From positions 149,779-213,778 of the forward strand of contig JBMHDW010000002.1 in assembly GCA_049889175.1 (NCBI GenBank): a stretch of DNA of 64,000 nucleotides, given 5' to 3'. The notes below the pieces were generated by a model. It had not been told where the DNA came from, searched no databases, and saw only the letters and a list, made by a program, of their open reading frames with translations. Below, in pieces: positions 51,054-59,800 of this stretch. A program made the position numbers and the translations under genes. Every line of letters begins with the position of its first letter. The first letter of the stretch is position 1. Origin of the DNA: JBMHDW01 sp049889175. Lineage in GTDB: Bacteria > Pseudomonadota > Gammaproteobacteria > Comchoanobacterales > Comchoanobacteraceae.

Positions 51054-52265
51054 ATGAGTTTACAAATGACCTATAATTTACCAAGAGGTGTTACTGAAGT
51101 TAGTAAAGGTATTTACGACCTACACATGTGGGTTTTTTATATTTGTGTTGCTATCATGGTTGTTGTCAGTGCCATTTTATTTTATGTGGTGATTCGATAC
51201 CGAAAAACAAAAACACATAAAACGCTCGAGCGTGGCCAGCCACACAGTGATTTTTGGATTGAGTTCTTATGGACATTGATCCCCACTATTATTGTGGTAC
51301 TTATGATGATCCCTGCAACAAAATTAATTTGGAAAGTTGGTGCAGATGATGAAAAGGCAATAAATATAAGAGTGATTGGTCGACAATGGTATTGGCAATA
51401 TGATTATGTTGATGAAGATGGGGTTTCAATTAGTAGTCGACCTTTCGATGAGGATCTTGAGGCCAGTAAGCATGCGTATTCGTGGACGACCACAGATGAT
51501 GCTGGTAATACAACGACACATCATCGGCATCCTTATTACATGAGTCGTGTTACACACCCATTGGTATTACCATCTCATCGTAATGTGCGGTTTTTAATTA
51601 CTTCAAGTGATGTGATTCACTCATGGTTTATGCCTGCATTTGGTATTAAGCAAGATGCTGTTCCATCATATACAACTGCTGTTTGGGCGAATATATCAGA
51701 TCCTGGTGATTATTACGGTCAATGTGCTGAATTGTGTGGTGCACATCACGCCCACATGCCCATAACTGTTTTGGTAAGGCCTCAGTATCAATACGATCAG
51801 TATATTCAAGAGCTAAAAGACATGCGCGAGAAGGGTGTCGATGGCCTAACAACGCTAGAAGAAGAGTACTATGCATCTTTGGGTTCAAATCCTATTGATC
51901 AAACAGCTACAGCTACTCCTCAACCACAAGAGAAAAATGCGCGAAAGGGTAAGGTAGTTTACGATGCGCATTGTTCTGGTTGTCATGCTCAGGCTGGGAT
52001 GGGCGCGCCTCATGATCGTGAAAAATGGAAGACTCATTTGGATGCTCATGGTGGCAGTTTAAAAGAATTAGCTTTTAAACAAGCTTGGAACGGGTATGGG
52101 GGCATGCTTGCAAGAGGCACAATCACCACCAAACCTGATATTCTGGCAAAAGAGGAGTTTGTGAACGCCATTTGTCATATGCTCGATACATTAGGTAAAA
52201 ACACCGAAACTTGCAATGCCCAAAAAGAGAGTCTCATTGATAAAATTAAGTCAGGAGAAATTTGA
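51054..52265 (+). CDS. coxB: Cytochrome c oxidase subunit II with fused cytochrome c domain
   Basis: A 403-residue membrane protein. Two N-terminal helices (MWVFYICVAIMVVVSAILFYVVI; FLWTLIPTIIVVLMMIPATK) lead to the CuA domain: VIGRQWYWQYDY, SSDVIHSWFMPAFGIKQDAVP and YYGQCAELCGAHHAHM, with all CuA ligands (C-x3-C-x3-H-x2-M) present. A linker precedes a C-terminal cytochrome c domain, CSGCH at about residues 306-310. This is the caa3-like form. The stop overlaps the start of a small coxA-derived frame (TGATG). Confidence 0.95.
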   Translation: MSLQMTYNLPRGVTEVSKGIYDLHMWVFYICVAIMVVVSAILFYVVIRYRKTKTHKTLERGQPHSDFWIEFLWTLIPTIIVVLMMIPATKLIWKVGADDEKAINIRVIGRQWYWQYDYVDEDGVSISSRPFDEDLEASKHAYSWTTTDDAGNTTTHHRHPYYMSRVTHPLVLPSHRNVRFLITSSDVIHSWFMPAFGIKQDAVPSYTTAVWANISDPGDYYGQCAELCGAHHAHMPITVLVRPQYQYDQYIQELKDMREKGVDGLTTLEEEYYASLGSNPIDQTATATPQPQEKNARKGKVVYDAHCSGCHAQAGMGAPHDREKWKTHLDAHGGSLKELAFKQAWNGYGGMLARGTITTKPDILAKEEFVNAICHMLDTLGKNTETCNAQKESLIDKIKSGEI

Positions 52266-52466
52266 TGTGTCGTAAAGTAATGTTAGCTTCACGAGGTATT
52301 GCCAGATGGGTATCAACGACAAAAATATGCGACGTCCAAAAAGATAGAGGCATTGAAAACATTAAGTAAGGAGTTATTGATGAGTAGTACAGTAATGTCG
52401 GCCCCAAGAGGTATTGCCAGATGGGTATCAACAACCAATCATAAAGATATTGGAAGTTTATATCTT
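52237..52466 (+). repeat. Diverged tandem direct repeat of about 115 bp at the coxB/coxA junction
   Basis: Copy 1 (about 52237-52351) and copy 2 (about 52352-52466) share the ATTAAG-AGGAG leader, the ATG and the RGIARWVSTT codons at a constant offset of 115-116 nt. The best block, 23 nt, is identical in both. Confidence 0.75.
52265..52369 (+). pseudogene. Degenerate tandem copy of the coxA 5' end (34 codons)
   Basis: Between coxB and coxA, a reading frame of 34 codons starts on the coxB stop (TGATG) behind AGGAG. Its first 19 codons are a clear copy of the coxA start: RGIARWVSTT is identical, and 52295-52317 repeats at 52410-52432 without change. After THK-equivalent positions the copies diverge and it stops at TAA 52369, eleven bases before coxA starts. 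It is either a leftover of a tandem duplication of about 115 bp or a retained leader peptide that couples coxB and coxA translation. Confidence 0.75.
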
Positions 52467-53960
52467 TGGGCAAGCCTCATTTTCTTTGTTATTGGTGGTT
52501 TTATGGCCATGCTGATCAGAGCAAGATTAGCTAATATTGGGATCGAATTAATCGACCCAAGCTTCTACAACCAATTAGTCACCATGCATGGTTTGATTAT
52601 GATTTTTGGTGCGATCATGCCCGCATGGGCTGGTTTTGCAAACTGGCTAATACCCATGCAAATAGGTGCTGCAGATATGGCTTTTCCAAGATTGAATAAC
52701 TGGAGTTTCTGGCTCTTAATTGCAGGTTTGCTGGTTCTAACTTTGTCTATTTTCTCTCATTCTGGCTGGCCAGGCTTTGGTTGGACAGCATATCCACCTC
52801 ACTCAACACAATATAGCTCCATTAACTACTTTATTTTTTCTATCCATATACTGGGTATCTCGTCTGTATTGGCATCGATTAATATTGTAGTAACCATTAT
52901 GAAAATGCGTGCTCCTGGAATGACTTATATGAGAATGCCTCTATTCGTCTGGAGTTGGTTCATCACAGCATACTTATTGATTGCGGTTGTGCCAGTTCTT
53001 GCTGGGACCGTAACCATGTTGCTATTCGACCATAATTTTGGTACTGGATTTTTTCTTACTGGCCATGGTGGTGATCCTATTATGTACGAACATTTGTTTT
53101 GGTTCTTTGGTCATCCTGAGGTTTATATTTTGATTTTACCTGCATTTGGTGTGATTTCACATGTGATACCAACATTCAGTCGTAAACCTTTATTTGGCTA
53201 TGACTGTATGGTTTATGCCATTTTTTGTATTGCAATTTTAGGTATGGTTGTTTGGGCGCACCATATGTTTACATCAGGTATTACACCAATAGCTAAGGTG
53301 TTCTTTATGATCATGACGTTGATTGTTGCCGTCCCGACAGGTGTGAAAATATTTAACTGGCTTGCTACGATGTTTAAAGGTGTGATTACCTTTGAGCCCC
53401 CCATGATGTTTGCTATTGCGTTTATCTTGCACTTTACCTTTGGTGGCTTAAGTGGTGTTATGCAGGCGATTGTTACCTCTGATATCCAATATCATGATAC
53501 ATATTTTGTTGTAGCTCACTTTCACTATGTTTTGGTTACAGGCTCTTATTTTGCGATTATCGCAGGTATTTATTACTGGCTGCCTAAATTTACTGGCCGA
53601 ATGTATTCACATAATTTAGCCTACCTTCACTTTTGGCTCTCAGTCGTTTTTGTCAATGTAACCTTTCTACCACAGCATTTCTTGGGATTAGCTGGCATGC
53701 CAAGGCGTTATGTTGATTACAAAATGGCATTCACAACATTGAATGAACTGTCAACTTTTGGTGCATTTTTATTCGGCTTAACTCAGCTAATCTTCTTCTA
53801 TATCATTATAAAAAACGTATTTGGGAAAGGTGATAAAAAAACCAATTCTAAAGTTTGGGAAGGTGCACACGGTCTTGAGTTTACTTTAACATCACCACCA
53901 CCGCATCACAGTTTTACCACACCACCAAAATTTACAGTCGCATGCAATCCTCACGATTAA
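52380..53960 (+). CDS. coxA: Cytochrome c oxidase subunit I
   Basis: A 526-residue catalytic subunit with twelve hydrophobic helices. Ligands and channels: TMHGLIMIFGAIMPAW with the low-spin haem a histidine, HPEVYILILPAFG with the cross-linked His-Tyr of CuB, WAHHMFTSG and VVAHFHYVLVTGS with the remaining haem ligands, and the NHKDIGSLY start. It is an A-type haem-copper oxidase. The start is the ATG at 52380 with AAGGAG upstream; the first codons were duplicated upstream (52265). It overlaps ctaG by 19 nt. Confidence 0.97.
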   Translation: MSSTVMSAPRGIARWVSTTNHKDIGSLYLWASLIFFVIGGFMAMLIRARLANIGIELIDPSFYNQLVTMHGLIMIFGAIMPAWAGFANWLIPMQIGAADMAFPRLNNWSFWLLIAGLLVLTLSIFSHSGWPGFGWTAYPPHSTQYSSINYFIFSIHILGISSVLASINIVVTIMKMRAPGMTYMRMPLFVWSWFITAYLLIAVVPVLAGTVTMLLFDHNFGTGFFLTGHGGDPIMYEHLFWFFGHPEVYILILPAFGVISHVIPTFSRKPLFGYDCMVYAIFCIAILGMVVWAHHMFTSGITPIAKVFFMIMTLIVAVPTGVKIFNWLATMFKGVITFEPPMMFAIAFILHFTFGGLSGVMQAIVTSDIQYHDTYFVVAHFHYVLVTGSYFAIIAGIYYWLPKFTGRMYSHNLAYLHFWLSVVFVNVTFLPQHFLGLAGMPRRYVDYKMAFTTLNELSTFGAFLFGLTQLIFFYIIIKNVFGKGDKKTNSKVWEGAHGLEFTLTSPPPHHSFTTPPKFTVACNPHD

Positions 53961-54457
53961 TCTTAACTTGGCGCTTAATCGCCATTGTAGTAGCTATGTT
54001 TGCCTTTAGCTTCTTGATGATACCAATGTTTCATTGGATCTGTCATGCGACAGGTATGCACGCTAAACCATCAATGATGATCACTGAGAAGGGTGCCAGT
54101 GAACAGCCGTTTCGTTTGGATATTATTGCTAACCATCATGCATGGTTGCCTGTATCAATGAAGTTAGATCAGCCAATAGTCAAGTTAGTGCCAGGTCATA
54201 AGCAGGATATTCACCTAGTCGTTACAAATAACAGTAAGCAAACACTATCCATCAATGCTTTAGTCAGTACTGGCCCCGAAATTATGGCACGGAAAATTAT
54301 GGCTGACTTCCCAACGGGCCATTTAGATTTTCAACCCAATGAAAGTAAAGAGTTTGATTTTCATGTTGGCGTTGGTGGACATATTCCAGAGCATATCAAA
54401 ATGGGTAATATTACCCTCTTTTTTGCAGATGAAAATGAAATGAAACGGCTACACTAG
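53942..54457 (+). CDS. Cox11/CtaG-like protein lacking the copper-binding CFCF motif
   Basis: A 171-residue protein with one N-terminal helix (LIAIVVAMFAFSFLMIPMFHWIC) and a periplasmic domain. It aligns with Cox11/CtaG, the chaperone that delivers CuB: the membrane-proximal SFLMIPMFHWICHATG with the conserved cysteine (C34) is kept. The copper site, normally KI-x-CFCF-x-E, reads KIMADFPTG (118-126), so both copper cysteines are gone; the following FQPNESKEFDFHV strand matches LxPGE-x-VEMPV. It overlaps coxA in the canonical coxA-ctaG-coxC order. It may be inactive as a copper donor or act otherwise. Confidence 0.75.
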   Translation: MQSSRLILTWRLIAIVVAMFAFSFLMIPMFHWICHATGMHAKPSMMITEKGASEQPFRLDIIANHHAWLPVSMKLDQPIVKLVPGHKQDIHLVVTNNSKQTLSINALVSTGPEIMARKIMADFPTGHLDFQPNESKEFDFHVGVGGHIPEHIKMGNITLFFADENEMKRLH

Positions 54458-54466
54458 GGAGTTGAT

Positions 54467-55363
54467 ATGGCCAAAGCTAAACATTATGAAGTACCGCCAT
54501 CTTATTGGCCTATATTAGGAACAATAGCGATTTTTTTAGTGGTATTAGGTTTTATCGATTTTTTGAACAATGGTTATGGGATGATGGCAGCCCTAATTAT
54601 GTTTATGGGATTTTCAACACTAGCAGTTACACTGTTTGGTTGGTTTGGTGAAGTGATTTACGAACAAAAAACCTATCTCAAAAATGACGCCAAAAACGAT
54701 AGCATGTATCGGTGGTCAATGGGCTGGTTTATTTTTTCTGAAGTTATGTTCTTTGCTACTTTCTTTGGTGCGCTTTTTTACATCCGTGTTTTCGTCTTAA
54801 CATTCTTATCTGGAGAACCTATATTTGGAATGATCGATGGTCAGATGGATCATTTATGGACGCACTTTCAATGGAGTACTTTTACTTTTGAGTGGCCTCT
54901 ACTTAAAAATCCAAGTGCAGCAATTATGGGTGCTACTAAAACCATTGATGCATTTAGCATTCCACTTTACAATACGCTTATTTTGCTTACCAGTGGTGTT
55001 ACCATTACAATTGCGCATTTTGCATTGGTAAAAGGTCAAAATTTTAAAGCAATTATCTTCCAAGCTCTGACAATCATTTTGGCTATTTGGTTTTTAATGT
55101 ATCAATACCATGAATATGGCCATGCTTATCATGATCATCTGACCTTATCTTCAGGTATTTATGGGAATTTATTTTATTTGTTAACAGGGTTTCATGGCAT
55201 GCATGTAATGCTGGGTACATTAATGCTGGTGGTCATTATGTTTAGGATGATTCGAGGTGACTTTTCACAAAAACATCATTTCGCTTTTGAGGCAGTTAGT
55301 TGGTATTGGCACTTTGTTGACGTTGTGTGGCTAATTTTATTTGTATTTGTTTATTGGATCTAG
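54467..55363 (+). CDS. coxC: Cytochrome c oxidase subunit III
   Basis: A 298-residue protein with seven hydrophobic helices. It has MGWFIFSEVMFFATFFGALFYIR, SSGIYGNLFYLLTGFHGMHVMLGTLML and the closing AVSWYWHFVDVVWLILFVFVYWI, the typical subunit III blocks with the conserved glutamates and histidines. The mid-part is longer than in short forms. ATG at 54467 with GGGAG upstream. Last recognisable gene of the cox operon. Confidence 0.96.
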   Translation: MAKAKHYEVPPSYWPILGTIAIFLVVLGFIDFLNNGYGMMAALIMFMGFSTLAVTLFGWFGEVIYEQKTYLKNDAKNDSMYRWSMGWFIFSEVMFFATFFGALFYIRVFVLTFLSGEPIFGMIDGQMDHLWTHFQWSTFTFEWPLLKNPSAAIMGATKTIDAFSIPLYNTLILLTSGVTITIAHFALVKGQNFKAIIFQALTIILAIWFLMYQYHEYGHAYHDHLTLSSGIYGNLFYLLTGFHGMHVMLGTLMLVVIMFRMIRGDFSQKHHFAFEAVSWYWHFVDVVWLILFVFVYWI

Positions 55364-55421
55364 TTGAACCTTGCTACATCGTGTGTTATTATTTCATTAT
55401 TTTTGAATAAATATTAATGGT

Positions 55422-56753
55422 ATGAAGCAAGCAGTTCACTCTAAAACAATGCTTTTTAATTTTGGTTCTTGGCTTTCGAGTTTTAATCCTTCAATAATAA
55501 CAGAACCAAAAATTTCAAATGTTCTCAAAAATGCTCAAAGTGCGTATTCACAGCTTTCACAGGATTCGCATGATTCACAGTTAAATCTTGATATTCAACG
55601 TGCAATTCATGCCATAGAGAACGATTCGAATCACTTTTTAATGAATCCACTTTTTGTTAGGTGTTTGGCTAGATTGCTTTGGGAGCAAAACAACACACGA
55701 GAATCATTTGATGATTGGTTTTCGGACCCCAAACACGAAGTACTCTATACAACATCTTTTTGGGCATTTTGTAATCAGCTGTCTCATGGCCAGACATATC
55801 CAGATTGTGCATTTAAAGTATTAGAAATTGTCGATGACTTAAAAAAAACCATGGATGATCATGCTTCGGATGGCATAAGCGACATCTGGGAAACGCATAA
55901 TAATGCAGGTAAGACTAAGCCTGTATTTAGATTTTTTATTGAATGGCGACTACAAGCTTTGTATGAAAAATTAGATCTATTAAGCAATTGTGACTTTAGA
56001 GGATTAAGTTTTGGTGATCATTTATTTTTAAAGCAAATGGTGATTAATGATTCATTTGTGGAAAGAAAAAAACATGGTCTATTAGATATCAAAGGGTACG
56101 AACCAGTGATGCCTTTAATGTATGGAGTTCTTCAATTGGATGACCAAGCATTATGCCGTAGATTTTTTGATTTACTTTGTGATTATAAAAAAGCATTAAA
56201 ATTTTTCTTTGTGAATACCAAAAAAATTCCTTATCCACCTGGCGTTGAACAATGGTTTTCAAATTTAATGGAGGAGTTTGCTCGCCGTATCACACTCAAA
56301 CCAACATATCGTTCACTGCTTTATGATACTATTTGTGAGTTATCGGATCGAAGTCGTTTTATATTTTTTGATGAATTCCAATACGACAAAGGTATTCCAT
56401 TGCTGAAGTTGCGATTTCGTTGGCGTCAGTTTTTTGAGAATGTCATCATTTGGTGGTTATTATTATCGTTCATTGGTGTCGGTATCGGTATTTTTAGCGA
56501 AATGAATTCGCTAACTCTGTGGATGGGCGTTGCATGGGTTATGGCTAACAGTATTGTGTGGATACAAACAGAACCAGAAACCTTTAGCACAAGTTACTTG
56601 GATCATTCAAGAAGTGTTATCCAGCCCCAATTAGTAGGGTTTTCACCACATCAGGTTAAAATAACTGAAGTGGAGAATGAATGCAGAAAGGATGTTACAA
56701 ATCATAAGGGTTATGAGGGCTATGACACACAATATTATGGTATATATGGTTGA
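55422..56753 (+). CDS. 443-residue protein of unknown function with two C-terminal membrane helices
   Basis: No family recognised. Residues 1-335 are soluble and mostly helical with many aromatic and acidic residues; two hydrophobic helices follow (340-358 and 362-381), then a tail ending in a tyrosine/glycine-rich YEGYDTQYYGIYG. There is no signal peptide, so the N-terminal part probably faces the cytoplasm. The start codon has a poor ribosome-binding site. It lies 58 nt after coxC and 65 nt before the 1399-residue gene, with which it might form a unit. The overall build (soluble helical part, C-terminal hairpin) is shared with that neighbour. Confidence 0.6.
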   Translation: MKQAVHSKTMLFNFGSWLSSFNPSIITEPKISNVLKNAQSAYSQLSQDSHDSQLNLDIQRAIHAIENDSNHFLMNPLFVRCLARLLWEQNNTRESFDDWFSDPKHEVLYTTSFWAFCNQLSHGQTYPDCAFKVLEIVDDLKKTMDDHASDGISDIWETHNNAGKTKPVFRFFIEWRLQALYEKLDLLSNCDFRGLSFGDHLFLKQMVINDSFVERKKHGLLDIKGYEPVMPLMYGVLQLDDQALCRRFFDLLCDYKKALKFFFVNTKKIPYPPGVEQWFSNLMEEFARRITLKPTYRSLLYDTICELSDRSRFIFFDEFQYDKGIPLLKLRFRWRQFFENVIIWWLLLSFIGVGIGIFSEMNSLTLWMGVAWVMANSIVWIQTEPETFSTSYLDHSRSVIQPQLVGFSPHQVKITEVENECRKDVTNHKGYEGYDTQYYGIYG

Positions 56754-56818
56754 TTTTTTGATATTTAACTGTTAATATTGTTTTCTAATAAGAATAAATC
56801 ATTCAAGGGGGTATTGTA

Positions 56819-59800
56819 ATGAAAGATATGGGAAAAATGAAACTGAAATTGGTTGATAAGCTTCTTGATTATTATGATAATACTCATCAATTACTTGATC
56901 AATTTAACAGTATATCAGAATACTTTCTTGGCGATAATCAAAATCATGACGCTTTTTTCAAGGCCTCAACAAAACAAAGGCCTCTTAATACACTTGACCT
57001 ATTAATTTGGACCATGGCTTCTGAAAAGGGCTATTATCTTAATTCTTATTGCCGCCAATTCTCTATGCTTGATCAGCAAATTAAGCAAATAAAAAATATT
57101 AATGCTGTTTATGGTGCATTTCCATCAATAGACTATTACTTAGCCATCCTTGCATTGATGATGGGCCTTGATGTTGATCATTTACCAAGTGTTAATGATG
57201 GCATCAAAGTTGCCTTATATGACTTAAACGAACAAAAAGACTATCGACACAATGTCTTAGTTGTGACATCACCTCTGCAGAAAACGTCTTTATCAGCTTC
57301 TAGAGAGTTATTGATGCCAGAAGCTGCTTCAATGAGGCGTTTTTTTATTCCAGAATTAACCATTTTATTTTGGACATGGATAAGGCAAATGCCTCACCAA
57401 TGTCACTTTTTAAAAATAATATTAAGGACCGTCTTTTTCCCAATGAAAAAAGACGGTTTGGTATTAATGTTTGGTGATCATAGTCATCCTAATATTGATC
57501 ACGTAATATCTCATTGTTATACAAGTTTCTCTATTGGTGAGTTGAGCCCTGCACAGCGTTTGGCTGTTTCAAAACTTACTAATATAAACCAGGATACTGT
57601 TGATAGCTTCGGTTTAACGGAGTCAGCCAATTACCTGGGTGATTTTCCATATAATAATGAATTTGTAAAAAGCCTTTTGAAGGGTTCAAATAATGAAACA
57701 TATTGTGAATGGAGCATTGATAAAAATTACAATAACGATATCGAAGTTTTTTATATTACATTAACAGACATTGAATTCCTCAGTGATAGAGATGCTAATC
57801 TGATAGATAAGCTGGTTGACCAGATCGAAAGTATCATGATTAACGCAGGCTATTATGTGAATGATATAACCCCAATTGTTACAATGCTTATTGCTAGAGC
57901 TATTAGGTGGGGAAGGTTAAAACAAATTAATCACTTGAAAACTTATGTCCAAAATCTTGAAGAAGGGTTTAGATTTTCCATATGGGACTGGGATCAAATG
58001 TTTGGGCAAGATGAATTTTTGATTAGTCATCATCAATCAGTTATTCAATTACAAGAATTAATATTTGACAGACTACAGGTTGATTTGAATCAACCTAGTC
58101 ATGAAGGCAATACACAGGAGGTGATCGGTGGATTAAGTATAACTGATTCAGCTAAACAAAGTTTGCTTATTATGTCATATGCAAAACAACCTGATAATTT
58201 GCCAATTGAAAGTATTCATGGCGATATTAATATTCTAATTCCATTAATCTCTATCAAGCTAAAACTTGGTAAATCTCTGGATATATTGGATAATTTGTTG
58301 CCGGATCAGCTTATTAATACATACAGATCATTAAGGATTTGTTTGAATCATTTAGATCAAGACGCTTTAATAAAGTTAGTAACATCCAAAAAAATAAATG
58401 TCGCAGAACTACCACCACTAAAAACTAATGATGAAGTAGAAACATTGCTTCAGTTTGTTGAAGCTATTCCTCAAGATAAGAGACAAGAGTTTAGTATTAA
58501 TCATTGGCTTAAGTTTGCTGAAATTATTCTACACTGTACAAAAGAGCAGTGGAATCGACTTTTAATGTTGGGTATCATTAAGATTGATCATCTAGTCCAA
58601 GACATTATTAATAGTACTGAACCTGAAGAAGACCCTGTCGAGAAACTTAAAGCCTATGCCCAATTATTTGATGTTATTGATGACTTAACACAAGATGAAA
58701 AATTACTAGTATCTTTGAATAAAGGCGTTGAACAGTTTAGGGATATGGGATGTGCAGCTTATGAATTGGTTTATGACTCTTATAGAATGATAAGTTTACT
58801 TCTTAAAAAAGATATGATCAAGGCTGATGATTTTGAAGCTTATTTAATGAGTCAGAATGAAACCACTGATATTCGTCAATCAAAAGAAAAGTTGGCTTAT
58901 GAATATTTAAACGAGTTTTATGTTGATAGTGATCCTCTGTCATTTTTTAACCAATATGATGAGTTATCACCAATTGATAAATTAAAGTTAATAGAGCTTT
59001 TAAAAGCCAAAGATTTTGAAAGTAATTTTGCTGTGTTGCTTACTAAGGGATTAAATGATGAGCAGTTATATTGTTTGATTTTATGGCTATTTAAACAGGA
59101 TGCAGATAAAGTCTTAGTGGATTTATGTCAGAAAAACAGTGTTTTAGTCCTGGGGATCAATTTGCGTATCCGTTTGTTATCAAAGTTTCCTGATAAGGCA
59201 GATATTATTTTGTATAATGAAAAAATTAACACAATTGATGAAAAAACATTTGAGAGCATAGCAGGTTATCTGAATAACGCCAAAGATGATGGCATGAGGG
59301 CGGTGCTGCTAGAAAGAATTGAACCTGAAAATCTATATTGCGATATTAATGGTTTTAATAAAACAAAAACATTAGTTCAGTTAATAACATTGTTACGACC
59401 AAGTGAAAAGGAGCGGTTTCTGATTAATCATTGGCAAACGTTCAGATTCGTTCAAATGTATTCTTTAGATAATGATTGGGCAACATTATTAGATTTGGAA
59501 ATGATTGAGATTACAACTTTAGTTAATTCGTTTATATCTGATGATTGCCAAGATGCTAAACTCCTTGCTTATCAGCAATTGCTTGATGTAATAGACGATT
59601 TAACAGAAGACGAGCAGTTGTTAAAAGATTTTAAAGAAAGTGTTAAACAATTTAAAAGTTTATATTCTGTTGAAACTTATAAATCTGTTTTTGATTCATC
59701 TAAAATGGTCAGTCATCTTATTGCATCTGGTGTTATCGAGCTTTCGTTGTATGCAGACTGGTTACAGGATATAAGCACGAAAAACAATAGAGAAGTTACG

